A stretch of DNA of 64,000 bases. It comes from Flavobacteriaceae bacterium (GTDB taxonomy: Bacteria; Bacteroidota; Bacteroidia; Flavobacteriales; Flavobacteriaceae). The stretch is taken from positions 1-64,000 of the forward strand of contig JAGYKX010000007.1 of assembly GCA_018401115.1 (NCBI GenBank), in the 5' to 3' direction. The translations under genes and the position numbers were made by a program. This document shows positions 44,759 through 54,136 of the stretch, piece after piece (the stretch's first letter is position 1; every line of letters starts with the position of its first letter). Below the pieces are notes generated by a model. The model saw only the letters and a list, made by a program, of their open reading frames with translations. It was not told the origin of the DNA and did no database searches.

Positions 44759-46291
44759 ATGAGTAGTTCAAAAAAAGCCTCCGCAGCCCTAATTTCAGTA
44801 TTTCATAAAGACGGACTTGGTCCTATTGTGGAAACCTTACACGCTCAAGGTGTAACGTTGTATTCTACAGGAGGTACCGAAACCTTCATAAAAGAAATGG
44901 GCATTCCAGTAGTTGCTGTAGAAGACCTAACAAGCTACCCCTCTATTTTAGGAGGTCGTGTAAAAACACTTCACCCAAAAGTATTTGGCGGCATTCTGAA
45001 CAGACAGGATAATGAAGGGGATGTAGCTCAATTAAAAGAATTTGAAATTCCTCAATTAGACATTGTCATTGTAGATTTATACCCTTTTGAAAAAACTGTT
45101 GCCAGTGGTGCTAGTGAACAAGATATTATAGAAAAAATAGATATTGGTGGTATTTCGCTCATTAGAGCGGCTGCAAAAAATTATAAAGATGTTATTTGTG
45201 TCTCTGATAGGGCAGATTACGCAGATTTTTTAGCCATTTTAAAAACACAAGATGGAGCGACAACTTTAGCGCAGCGAAAAGATTTTGCTACGCGATCTTT
45301 TAACACCTCTTCCCATTATGACACCGCAATATTCAATTATTTCAATGGCGGTTCCCACATAGATAAATTAAAAATATCTGAAACAAAAGGTCAGGTACTT
45401 CGCTATGGAGAGAATCCACACCAAAAAGGGGTGTTTTTCGGAGATTTTGAAGCGATGTTTACCAAACTTCACGGCAAGGAACTCTCTTACAATAATCTCT
45501 TAGACGTAGATGCAGCGGTACAATTAATGGGTGAATTCAAAGAGGACGATCCTACCTTTGCTATTTTAAAGCACAACAACGCCTGCGGTCTAGCTACTAG
45601 AGACAGCTTAGTAACCGCCTACAAAGACGCACTAGCCGGAGATCCAGTGTCTGCTTTTGGAGGGGTGTTAATCGCCAACAGACTTATAGACATAGAAACT
45701 GCTAAAGAAATTCATAGTTTGTTCTGTGAAGTAGTTATTGCACCCGGATTTTCTGATGAAGCACAAGAATTACTTCAAGAAAAAAAGAATAGAATCTTAC
45801 TAGTACAAAATGAGGTAGACTTGCCTCAAACGCAATTACGCACTTGTTTAAATGGCTTTTTATTGCAAGAAAAAGACGGCATTACCGACGCACTAAAAGA
45901 CTTGCAATATGTAACAGATACACAACCAGATACAGCCGCTTTAGAAGACTTGATATTTGCTTCAAAATTGTGTAAGCATACCAAATCTAATACCATTGTT
46001 TTAGCCAAAAATAAACAACTATGCGCTAGTGGTACTGGTCAAACATCAAGAGTAGACGCTTTAAATCAGGCCATTCACAAAGCCAATAGTTTTTCATTTG
46101 ACTTAAATGGAGCTGCAATGGCAAGCGATGCTTTTTTCCCTTTCCCTGACTGTGTAGAAATTGCAGGAAATGCTGGAATTACTAGTGTGATTCAACCTGG
46201 AGGTTCTATTAAAGATCAATTGAGTATAAATTATTGCAATGAAAATAAAATTTCCATGGTACTTACTGGGACCCGCCATTTTAAACATTAA
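44759..46291 (+). CDS. purH: Bifunctional AICAR formyltransferase / IMP cyclohydrolase
   Basis: The 510-residue protein catalyses the last two steps of IMP synthesis. The N-terminal MGS-like IMP cyclohydrolase domain (STGGTETFIKEMGIPV, ILGGRVKTLHPKVFGGIL) is followed by the AICARFT domain (LRYGENPHQKGVFF, KHNNACGLATR, GNAGITSVIQPGGSIKD). Length and motifs are complete. It is followed by mreB after 53 bases, a common Bacteroidota order. Confidence 0.96.
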   Translation: MSSSKKASAALISVFHKDGLGPIVETLHAQGVTLYSTGGTETFIKEMGIPVVAVEDLTSYPSILGGRVKTLHPKVFGGILNRQDNEGDVAQLKEFEIPQLDIVIVDLYPFEKTVASGASEQDIIEKIDIGGISLIRAAAKNYKDVICVSDRADYADFLAILKTQDGATTLAQRKDFATRSFNTSSHYDTAIFNYFNGGSHIDKLKISETKGQVLRYGENPHQKGVFFGDFEAMFTKLHGKELSYNNLLDVDAAVQLMGEFKEDDPTFAILKHNNACGLATRDSLVTAYKDALAGDPVSAFGGVLIANRLIDIETAKEIHSLFCEVVIAPGFSDEAQELLQEKKNRILLVQNEVDLPQTQLRTCLNGFLLQEKDGITDALKDLQYVTDTQPDTAALEDLIFASKLCKHTKSNTIVLAKNKQLCASGTGQTSRVDALNQAIHKANSFSFDLNGAAMASDAFFPFPDCVEIAGNAGITSVIQPGGSIKDQLSINYCNENKISMVLTGTRHFKH

Positions 46292-46344
46292 ATTTATTAC
46301 CTTCGTTTTCACTAACTTAAACCAATCAATTTAACATCTTTCCC

Positions 46345-47373
46345 ATGGGCTTTTTTGATTTTTTAACTGAAGACATTGCAATAGATTTAGGAACTGCCAA
46401 TACACTGATCATTCACAATGATAAAGTTGTGGTAGACAGTCCTTCTATAGTTGCAAGGGATAGAACTACTGGAAAAATTATTGCCGTAGGTAAAGAGGCC
46501 AACCTCATGCAGGGTAAAACCCATGAAAACATCAAAACCATTAGACCTTTAAAAGATGGAGTAATCGCTGATTTTGACGCTTCTGAAAAGATGATTAGTA
46601 TGTTCATTAAGAACATTCCTTCTCTAAAGAAAAAATGGTTCCCACCAGCACTGCGAATGGTTATCTGTATCCCTTCTGGGATTACAGAAGTAGAAATGCG
46701 TGCGGTAAAAGAATCTGCAGAGCGTGTAAACGGAAAAGAAGTGTACTTAATTCATGAACCAATGGCAGCGGCTATTGGTATTGGTATAGATATTATGGAA
46801 CCTAAGGGAAACATGATTGTAGACATAGGTGGAGGAACTACAGAAATTGCTGTAATTGCCCTAGGTGGAATTGTGTGCGACAAGTCTGTTAAGATTGCAG
46901 GAGACGTTTTCACTAATGATATTGTGTATTATATGCGTACACAACACAATCTTTTTGTAGGGGAAAGTACCGCTGAAAACATTAAAATCACCATTGGTGC
47001 AGCTACTGAAGACTTACAGAGCCCTCCAGAAGATATGTCTGTACAAGGAAGGGATTTGCTCACGGGAAAACCCAAACAAGTGCAAGTGTCTTACAGAGAA
47101 ATTGCAAAGGCTTTAGACAAGTCCATATTGCGCATAGAAGACGCTGTGATGGAAACCCTCTCAAATACACCACCTGAATTGGCAGCAGATATTTACAATA
47201 CAGGTATATTTCTAGCCGGAGGTGGATCTATGTTAAGAGGACTGGACAAACGCTTGTCTCTAAAAACTGATTTACCAGTTTATATTGCAGAGGACCCCCT
47301 TAGAGCTGTTGTTAGAGGAACGGGGATTTCTTTAAAGAATTTAGAAAAATTCAAAAGTATTTTAATGAAATAG
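46345..47373 (+). CDS. mreB: Rod-shape determining actin-like protein MreB
   Basis: The 342-residue actin-like ATPase guides cell-wall synthesis. Motifs: IAIDLGTANTLI-like phosphate 1 region (EDIAIDLGTANTLI), DIGGGTTEIAV (phosphate 2), GGGSMLRGLDK (adenosine). First gene of the elongasome operon mreB-mreC-mreD-mrdA-rodA; mreC starts 26 bases later. A TACCTTCG box, one base from consensus, is about 45 bases upstream. Confidence 0.97.
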   Translation: MGFFDFLTEDIAIDLGTANTLIIHNDKVVVDSPSIVARDRTTGKIIAVGKEANLMQGKTHENIKTIRPLKDGVIADFDASEKMISMFIKNIPSLKKKWFPPALRMVICIPSGITEVEMRAVKESAERVNGKEVYLIHEPMAAAIGIGIDIMEPKGNMIVDIGGGTTEIAVIALGGIVCDKSVKIAGDVFTNDIVYYMRTQHNLFVGESTAENIKITIGAATEDLQSPPEDMSVQGRDLLTGKPKQVQVSYREIAKALDKSILRIEDAVMETLSNTPPELAADIYNTGIFLAGGGSMLRGLDKRLSLKTDLPVYIAEDPLRAVVRGTGISLKNLEKFKSILMK

Positions 47374-47399
47374 CCCCTGGCTAAAGAAAACCCCAACCC

Positions 47400-48215
47400 A
47401 TGCAACGCATTATAGATTTTTTTCTTGGCAATAAGCTGCGTTTGTTGTTTTGGTGTTACTTACTCATTGGGATTGCACTTACTACAAGTGAGAATATTTA
47501 CTTAAAATCAAGTTATTTAAACACCAGTAGCCGCTTAAGTGGTGGTCTTCACTTGTTCTTTAGTGGCATTGGAGACTATTTTTCATTGGCTTCCGAAAAT
47601 AAATTTCTCACAACTCAAAATAAGGTTTTAATGGAGCGATTGATCGCTTTGGAAAAGTATGAATTAAACCATGACTCCACCCTGACTAAAAAAAGTTTTG
47701 AATTCATTAAAGGAAGAATTATAAAAAATAGTTTCACCGGAATTGACAATTATCTCACCCTTTCCTTAGGCGAACAAGACAGCGTGTTCACAGATATGGG
47801 TGTTTTGAATGAAAAAGGACTTCTAGGGATTGTAGAGTTCAGCGGAAACTCATTTTCCACCGTTCAAAGTATTTTACACAGCAAATCTAAAATAAATGTA
47901 AAGGTAAAAGGAACTGATTATTTTGGGTCCTTAGTTTGGGATGGAAAAAAACCCAACAAGGTTCAACTGATTGATATTCCCGATTTGGCACCTATAAAAA
48001 AAGGGGACACTATAATTAGCGGAGGAATGTCTAGCATTTTTCCTGAGAATATTCCTGTAGGTACTATTGAAGACTTTAAACTTACTGCCGCTAAAAATTA
48101 TTATATTATTGAGATTCGACTGTTCAACGACATGCAAAATATTGGGCCTGTTTATGTTATAAAAAACCACCTAAAACAAGAGATTAAAGCGGTAGAAAAC
48201 AATAAAGATGAATAG
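47400..48215 (+). CDS. mreC: Rod-shape determining protein MreC
   Basis: The 271-residue protein has one membrane helix (about 12-27), a coiled coil (about 60-85) and two beta domains with 'DYFGSLVWDG' and 'KKGDTIISGGMSSIFPENIPVG', the MreC signature. It links MreB to the wall enzymes. The gene overlaps mreD by 8 bases. Confidence 0.93.
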   Translation: MQRIIDFFLGNKLRLLFWCYLLIGIALTTSENIYLKSSYLNTSSRLSGGLHLFFSGIGDYFSLASENKFLTTQNKVLMERLIALEKYELNHDSTLTKKSFEFIKGRIIKNSFTGIDNYLTLSLGEQDSVFTDMGVLNEKGLLGIVEFSGNSFSTVQSILHSKSKINVKVKGTDYFGSLVWDGKKPNKVQLIDIPDLAPIKKGDTIISGGMSSIFPENIPVGTIEDFKLTAAKNYYIIEIRLFNDMQNIGPVYVIKNHLKQEIKAVENNKDE

Positions 48216-48717
48216 AGAACTCCCTATATACCTGCCTATAAAAGCAGTGCTTTTGATCCTTATTCAGGCTTTTATATTTAGTGAAATGGCTTTGTTTGGT
48301 TTTATTAGCCCCATGATCTACTCCATACTCTTATATATATATCCTAGCCATAAAAATAGAAGTCTTTGGATTACATGGGCTTTTTTATTTGGTCTTAGCT
48401 TAGACATTTTATTAGATACTTTGGCCCTCCATGCTATTGTTTTGCTTTTTATGGCATATATAAGACCTAAAATAATGCGGGTTATGTTTGGATTAAATTT
48501 TGAACAAAAAAGTTTTAGAATTCAACAAGCACCTGTTGCGCAACGCTATACATTTATAGCAGTAATAATTCTTTTACACCATTTGGTTTATTTTAGCTTG
48601 GAAGCATTTAGCTGGTCCAAATGGTTACTGGTAATTGAAAAAACCTTTTCCACTGGGATAGTGAGCTTTATTTTTAGCCTGCTCTTAATCACCTTATTAA
48701 CTACAAGAAAAAAATGA
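48208..48717 (+). CDS. mreD: Rod-shape determining protein MreD
   Basis: The 169-residue integral membrane protein has about five helices and the MreD order in the operon, but weak sequence conservation as usual in this family. It overlaps mreC by 8 bases and mrdA by 4 bases (ATGA). Confidence 0.88.
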   Translation: MNRELPIYLPIKAVLLILIQAFIFSEMALFGFISPMIYSILLYIYPSHKNRSLWITWAFLFGLSLDILLDTLALHAIVLLFMAYIRPKIMRVMFGLNFEQKSFRIQQAPVAQRYTFIAVIILLHHLVYFSLEAFSWSKWLLVIEKTFSTGIVSFIFSLLLITLLTTRKK

Positions 48718-50582
48718 GAAAACTATTACTTTTCTCAGTTGTTATTATAGCTGCTATTAGCTTTATTATAAAACTTGGTACCTTGCAAATAAGTGGCACT
48801 AATCCTGAAGCTTTTAAATATGATCCTGCAATAAACGCACAGACAATCTATCCTAGTCGCGGATACATCTATGACAGAAATAATGCATTATTGGTAGCCA
48901 ATCAGGCGGCCTATGATCTTATGGTAGTACCCAGAGAAGTGCACCTAAAGGACACATTGGCTTTTTGTCAATTACTGAACATCAATCGAGAGACTTTTAT
49001 AAATCAAATTGAAAGAGCCAAAAGATATTCCCCTAGGCTGCCTTCTGTTATGGTGTCCAAACTCTCCAAAGAGACTTACGCTGCTTTCCAAGAAAAAATG
49101 AGAAAGTATGATGGGTTTTATATTCAAAAACAAAATTTAAGAGATTATAAGACAGCTGCTGCAGCCAATGTACTGGGCTACATTAGCGAGGTAAATCCTT
49201 GGGAGGTAAAGAACAACCCAGACTACAACGCTGGAGAACTCATTGGAAAAACAGGCGTGGAAAAGCAATATGAGTCTATTATTCGGGGTGAAAAAGGGGT
49301 CCAATACCTACAAAAAGATCGATTCAATAGAATTATAGGACCTTATAAAAATGGGGTTCATGACAAAACTCCTAAAGCTGGAACCAACATACAAATCACA
49401 TTAGATAAAGAACTTCAAGAATACGGAGAGAAGTTGCTTGAGAATAAACGCGGTGCTATTGTTGCTATTCAACCGAATTCTGGTGAAATTCTAGCCCTAA
49501 TTACTGGCCCAAGCTATGACCCTTCCTTACTGGTTGGAAGAAATAGATCTAGAAATTATACCAACTTATATTACGACTCTATAGCCAAACCCACCTGGGA
49601 TAGGAGTCTTCTAGCGCAACCTTCCCCAGGCTCACCATTTAAACTTATCAATGGGCTTGTCGCATTACAGGAAGGGGTTTTAAACCCCTTAGAAACTGTT
49701 TATTGCAACAATGGATACTTCGTAGGGAAAGACAAAAAAGGATGCCATTGTGGGGGTGGTTCAAGAAACTTATACACTGCCATATCTGAGTCTTGCAACG
49801 CATACTTTGTGGCGGTTTTTAAAAAAATCTTCCAAAAATATCCCAACTCAGACGCTGGCCTAGAAGCCTGGGTCTCACATATGAAAAGTTTTGGTCTAGG
49901 TGATTATTTAGGCACCGACTTGCCTACAGGTGCACCCGGAAGAATACCTGGAGTTACGTTTTATGACGCTTATTACGGAGACAATAGATGGGGGCCTACT
50001 TACTTTATTTCTAACGCAATTGGACAAGGAGAGGTAGCAACAACTCCAATTCAATTAGCAAATATGATTGCTGCAATAGCCAATAGGGGCTTTTATTTTA
50101 AACCTCATATCCTTAGAAAAATTGACAATGAACCTTTCAAAGATAGTGTATACAACACACCAGTATTCACTAGTATCCACAAAGAACATTTTGAGCCAAT
50201 TATTGATGCTATGCAAAAGGTTTATGAGTCTGGAACAGCAAAGCACTTAAAAATAAAAGGACTTACTATGGCGGGAAAAACAGGTACTGGCGAGAACTAC
50301 ACCCGAATTAACGGGGAACGAAAGCAGCTGACTGACCACTCTATTTTTGTGGGCTTTTCTCCAGTAGAAAAACCAGAAATTGCTATTTCTGTTTATGTAG
50401 AACACGGGTACTACGGCTCTAGATATGCTGGCTATATAGCCACACTCATGATGGAAAAATACCTTAAAGGTAATATCAGCAATAAATCCCTAGAATATAA
50501 AATACTTGAAAGCAGTTTAGAAAAAGAATATGCAAAACCTTTAAGTAGTAAACCCTTTAAAATAAACGAATATGCGTGGTAG
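48714..50582 (+). CDS. mrdA: Penicillin-binding protein 2, elongation transpeptidase
   Basis: The 622-residue enzyme has one N-terminal membrane helix, a pedestal domain (PSRGYIYDRNNALLVANQ) and a transpeptidase domain with S-x-x-K (SPGSPFKL), S-x-N (SESCNAYF) and K-T-G (MAGKTGTGEN). It crosslinks peptidoglycan in cell elongation with RodA. It overlaps rodA by 11 bases. Confidence 0.95.
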   Translation: MRKLLLFSVVIIAAISFIIKLGTLQISGTNPEAFKYDPAINAQTIYPSRGYIYDRNNALLVANQAAYDLMVVPREVHLKDTLAFCQLLNINRETFINQIERAKRYSPRLPSVMVSKLSKETYAAFQEKMRKYDGFYIQKQNLRDYKTAAAANVLGYISEVNPWEVKNNPDYNAGELIGKTGVEKQYESIIRGEKGVQYLQKDRFNRIIGPYKNGVHDKTPKAGTNIQITLDKELQEYGEKLLENKRGAIVAIQPNSGEILALITGPSYDPSLLVGRNRSRNYTNLYYDSIAKPTWDRSLLAQPSPGSPFKLINGLVALQEGVLNPLETVYCNNGYFVGKDKKGCHCGGGSRNLYTAISESCNAYFVAVFKKIFQKYPNSDAGLEAWVSHMKSFGLGDYLGTDLPTGAPGRIPGVTFYDAYYGDNRWGPTYFISNAIGQGEVATTPIQLANMIAAIANRGFYFKPHILRKIDNEPFKDSVYNTPVFTSIHKEHFEPIIDAMQKVYESGTAKHLKIKGLTMAGKTGTGENYTRINGERKQLTDHSIFVGFSPVEKPEIAISVYVEHGYYGSRYAGYIATLMMEKYLKGNISNKSLEYKILESSLEKEYAKPLSSKPFKINEYAW

Positions 50583-51855
50583 CATAAGAAAAATAAGGGT
50601 AGATTGGGTTTCAATTGTTTTATACCTTATTTTGGTATTTGTAGGCTGGGTGAATATTTACTCTAGCACAGTTACGGAAAATCACAATAGCATTTTTGAC
50701 TTTAGCACTATTTATGGCAAGCAATTTTTCTTTATTATCATAAGTCTATGTGCCGCAGGATTAATTTTTATTTTAAACACAAAAGCCTTTGAGCGATTTG
50801 CTGCTATTTATTACTTTACTGCGCTTTTATTACTTTCAGGCCTATTTGTCTTAGGAAAAACAATTGCTGGAGCTACTTCCTGGTACAACCTTGGTTTTTT
50901 TAATTTTCAACCTTCTGAACTGGCAAAAATAGCAACGGCTTTAGCTCTTGCTAAATATTTAAGCGACATACAAACCGATATTAAAAATAACCTACACGCT
51001 GCTATAGCATTTGGTATTCTATTGATTCCTGCCTTACTCGTTATTCCCCAACCGGATCCTGGTTCTGCATTAGTGTTTTTTGCTTTGTCTTTTGTGTTAT
51101 TTCGAGAGGGATTTTCATTGAAATTATTTTGGGGTGTTTTTGGCACTATTCTATTATTTATGGCCGTATTAAAATGGGGGGTTATTTGGAGTATTGGAGG
51201 TCTGGTTTTGGCCGGTGGTTTAGGATTTATTTTAAAACCTAAAAGAATAAAATGGTCTTGGACTAAATTAAGTTTTGGACTTTTGGCAGGAATACTTTTT
51301 GCCACTAGTGTAAATTATGTTTTCAACGAAGTTTTCGAGCAAAGACATCGGGATCGTTTTAGCCTTTGGTTAGATCTTGAGACAGATCCCGAAATTTTAG
51401 AAAAAATCAATAGATCAATTGGATACAACACCTACCAATCTACAGAGGCCATTAGAGCTGGTGGTTTTTTTGGAAAAGGGTTTTTAGAGGGCACTAGGAC
51501 CAAAGGAGATTTTGTGCCTGAACAACACTCCGATTATATTTTTAGTACATTAGGTGAAGAGTGGGGTTTTTTAGGAACCACAGGAGTGGTACTGTTATTC
51601 ACAACACTTTTGTTGAGGCTATTATTTTTAAGCGAAAGACAAAGTAATTCGTTTAACCGTATTTTTGGGTATGGAGTGGTCTCTATATTGGGTATTCACT
51701 ATATTATTAATATTGGAATGGTACTGGGATTACTTCCAACCATAGGAATTCCATTGCCCTATTTAAGTTATGGAGGCTCTGGTATGCTAGGATTTACATT
51801 GCTGCTATTTATATTTTTAAAACTAGACGGAAATAGGTTAAAAGAATGGGATTAG
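50572..51855 (+). CDS. rodA: Rod-shape determining glycosyltransferase RodA
   Basis: The 427-residue integral membrane SEDS protein polymerises lipid II. Motifs include 'ATSWYNLGFFNFQPSELAK', 'EQHSDYIFSTLGEEWGFLG' and 'GIPLPYLSYGGSGML'. Start ATG 50572 overlaps the end of mrdA by 11 bases, and its stop overlaps the msrA start by 10 bases, so the seven genes from mreC to selO are translationally coupled. Confidence 0.95.
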   Translation: MRGSIRKIRVDWVSIVLYLILVFVGWVNIYSSTVTENHNSIFDFSTIYGKQFFFIIISLCAAGLIFILNTKAFERFAAIYYFTALLLLSGLFVLGKTIAGATSWYNLGFFNFQPSELAKIATALALAKYLSDIQTDIKNNLHAAIAFGILLIPALLVIPQPDPGSALVFFALSFVLFREGFSLKLFWGVFGTILLFMAVLKWGVIWSIGGLVLAGGLGFILKPKRIKWSWTKLSFGLLAGILFATSVNYVFNEVFEQRHRDRFSLWLDLETDPEILEKINRSIGYNTYQSTEAIRAGGFFGKGFLEGTRTKGDFVPEQHSDYIFSTLGEEWGFLGTTGVVLLFTTLLLRLLFLSERQSNSFNRIFGYGVVSILGIHYIINIGMVLGLLPTIGIPLPYLSYGGSGMLGFTLLLFIFLKLDGNRLKEWD

Positions 51856-52391
51856 AAAATAAGGAAATTATTCTTGGAGGCGGATGCTTCTGGTGTGTAG
51901 AGGCTGTTATGAAACTCCTCAATGGGGTAGAAAGTGTGGTGCCTGGTTATATGGGAGGAACAGTACCTGGAACACCTACCTACAGAGAAATTTGTTCAGG
52001 ACGTACAGGCCATGCAGAAGTCGTTAAGGTAGTTTACAATCCTACCATTATTCCCCTGTCAGTGCTCTTAAAAATATTTTTAACCACACATGACCCTACT
52101 ACCCTTAACAGACAAGGGGCAGATGTAGGAACTCAGTACAGGTCGGTAATTTTTTATAGTTCTGAAGAAGAATACACTTGCGCAGAAAAAATCTTCCAAA
52201 ATTTAAAGGGATATTTTGACCAGCCAATTGTCACTACTTTAGAACCTAATGCAGTGTTTTACGAAGCAGAAAAAGAACACCATAATTACTACAGCAGTAA
52301 TCCTTTTCAAGGATATTGTCAGGTAGTCATTTCTCCTAAAATAACAAAGCTAAAAACACAGCATTCAACATGGCTTAAAAATAATTTATGA
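51846..52391 (+). CDS. msrA: Peptide-methionine (S)-S-oxide reductase MsrA
   Basis: The 181-residue enzyme repairs methionine-S-sulfoxide in proteins. The active-site motif G-C-F-W-C is at residues 13-17 (catalytic Cys14) with 'YMGGTVPGTPTYREICSGRTGHAE' (cut after its core) and 'GTQYRSVIF'. No signal peptide, so cytoplasmic. The start overlaps rodA by 10 bases and the stop overlaps selO by 4 bases. Confidence 0.95.
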   Translation: MGLENKEIILGGGCFWCVEAVMKLLNGVESVVPGYMGGTVPGTPTYREICSGRTGHAEVVKVVYNPTIIPLSVLLKIFLTTHDPTTLNRQGADVGTQYRSVIFYSSEEEYTCAEKIFQNLKGYFDQPIVTTLEPNAVFYEAEKEHHNYYSSNPFQGYCQVVISPKITKLKTQHSTWLKNNL

Positions 52392-54067
52392 TACCTTTCC
52401 AGTCGGACCATTTTATACAATCATTACCAAAGGATCCTTCTTTGGATGAGTATCCCCGGGCTGTACCGGAGGCCTTATACTCAATTGTAAGGCCAAAAAA
52501 AACAAGTTCAGCTTTAAAAATCCACCTCAACAGCAATTTGCTGAAGTCTTTGGGAATTGATGAATATGATCCAGACCTCATCCAACAACTCACTGGAAAT
52601 ACAATTAGTGAACATCACATCCCTTTTGCTATGAATTATGGTGGGCACCAATTTGGTCATTGGGCTGGGCAATTAGGAGACGGTCGTGCTATTCACTTAG
52701 GAGGAATAACAATAAATGGTAATACTAAAGGATTAAACTGGAACACACCATCTGACTGGGCTCAAATTCAATTAAAAGGTGCTGGTCCTACTCCGTATTC
52801 TAGGTCTGCAGATGGATTGGCCGTATTGAGATCTAGTATTCGAGAATATTTATGTTCAGAAGCTATGTATCACTTAGGGGTCCCCACTACAAGGGCTTTG
52901 TCCTTGTGTCTAAGTGGTGATTTGGTCAATAGAGACATGCTTTACAATGGCAATCCCGGTTTTGAGCAAGGGGCAATTGTTGCGAGAGTTGCCCCAAATT
53001 TTATCCGATTTGGTTCTTTTGAATTACCTTCCTCTAGAGGGGAAATAGCTACGTTGACAACCTTAGTAAAACAAACGATCAAATACTATTACCCTAGCAT
53101 TCAAAGCCCACTAAAAGAGGCGACAGTAGCTTTTTTTAAAAAAGTTTGTGAAGACACCGCAAAATTAATAGCAGATTGGCAGCGCGTAGGCTTTGTCCAT
53201 GGGGTACTCAATACGGACAATATGTCTGTGCTGGGACTTACAATTGATTACGGTCCATATGGTTGGGTGGAACCTTATGATTTAGATTGGACTCCTAATA
53301 CAACAGATGCCAAGGAAAGTCGCTATAGATTTGGAAACCAACATCATGTGGGCCTTTGGAATTTATATCAATTGGCTAACGCACTCTATCCTATTGTGGA
53401 AGATGCTGGACCTTTAGAAGCCGCATTAGACCATTTTAAAGAGACTTATGAAATAACTTACGCTCAGATAAGAAAAGAGAAGTTAGGGCTGCATTTAAGC
53501 AATGATAGTGCTTTAGACACACTCATAGAAGACCTTGACCCTTTGTTGTCGCTTATAGAAACAGATATGACCCTGTTTTATAGGGAATTGGCCTTATTCA
53601 AATCAGATCAATTTCTAGATAAAATCAAAACGGCTGCCCTACACTCGGACTCCAGCAGCACTACTCAAGCCAATACCATCCAAACCGACCTAGACAAAGA
53701 CAACCAATGGTTATTTGGCTCTTTAATAAAAGCTTTTTATGACCCTACAGCACTAAATGGAGTTGTAAAAAACAAATGGGTTTTATGGCTCCGTAGTTAT
53801 GCAAAAATTAGATTGGCTCAAAAATCACCTGATAAAGTAGTTACAGAAAAAATGAATGCGGTAAATCCAAAATATGTTTTGAGAAATTATATGGCTCAAA
53901 TGGCTATTGAGGCTGCAGAAAAGAAAGACTACTCTATAATAAATGAACTATTCCAACTACTTCAAAAACCCTATGAAGAACAACATAAACTGGACAAATG
54001 GTACGCCAAAAGGCCTGAATGGGCCAGAAATAAGTTAGGCTGTAGTCAATTATCTTGTAGTTCTTAA
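52388..54067 (+). CDS. selO: Protein adenylyltransferase SelO (YdiU)
   Basis: The 559-residue pseudokinase-fold enzyme transfers AMP to proteins and is linked to oxidative-stress response. Motifs: 'GGHQFGHWAGQLGDGRAI', 'LKGAGPTPYSRSADGLAVLR', 'HGVLNTDNMSVLG' (active-site Asp/Asn), and 'YDLDWTPNTTDAKESRYRFGNQ'. The C-terminus SCSS has Cys at the place where vertebrate proteins carry selenocysteine. Its ATG overlaps the msrA stop by 4 bases, pairing two redox functions downstream of rodA. Confidence 0.95.
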   Translation: MIPFQSDHFIQSLPKDPSLDEYPRAVPEALYSIVRPKKTSSALKIHLNSNLLKSLGIDEYDPDLIQQLTGNTISEHHIPFAMNYGGHQFGHWAGQLGDGRAIHLGGITINGNTKGLNWNTPSDWAQIQLKGAGPTPYSRSADGLAVLRSSIREYLCSEAMYHLGVPTTRALSLCLSGDLVNRDMLYNGNPGFEQGAIVARVAPNFIRFGSFELPSSRGEIATLTTLVKQTIKYYYPSIQSPLKEATVAFFKKVCEDTAKLIADWQRVGFVHGVLNTDNMSVLGLTIDYGPYGWVEPYDLDWTPNTTDAKESRYRFGNQHHVGLWNLYQLANALYPIVEDAGPLEAALDHFKETYEITYAQIRKEKLGLHLSNDSALDTLIEDLDPLLSLIETDMTLFYRELALFKSDQFLDKIKTAALHSDSSSTTQANTIQTDLDKDNQWLFGSLIKAFYDPTALNGVVKNKWVLWLRSYAKIRLAQKSPDKVVTEKMNAVNPKYVLRNYMAQMAIEAAEKKDYSIINELFQLLQKPYEEQHKLDKWYAKRPEWARNKLGCSQLSCSS

Positions 54068-54136
54068 TGCAGAATGATTAGTATCCAATCAAAGATTAGG
54101 TGAAAATTACCATAAATCAGACTAAACCGTTAGACA

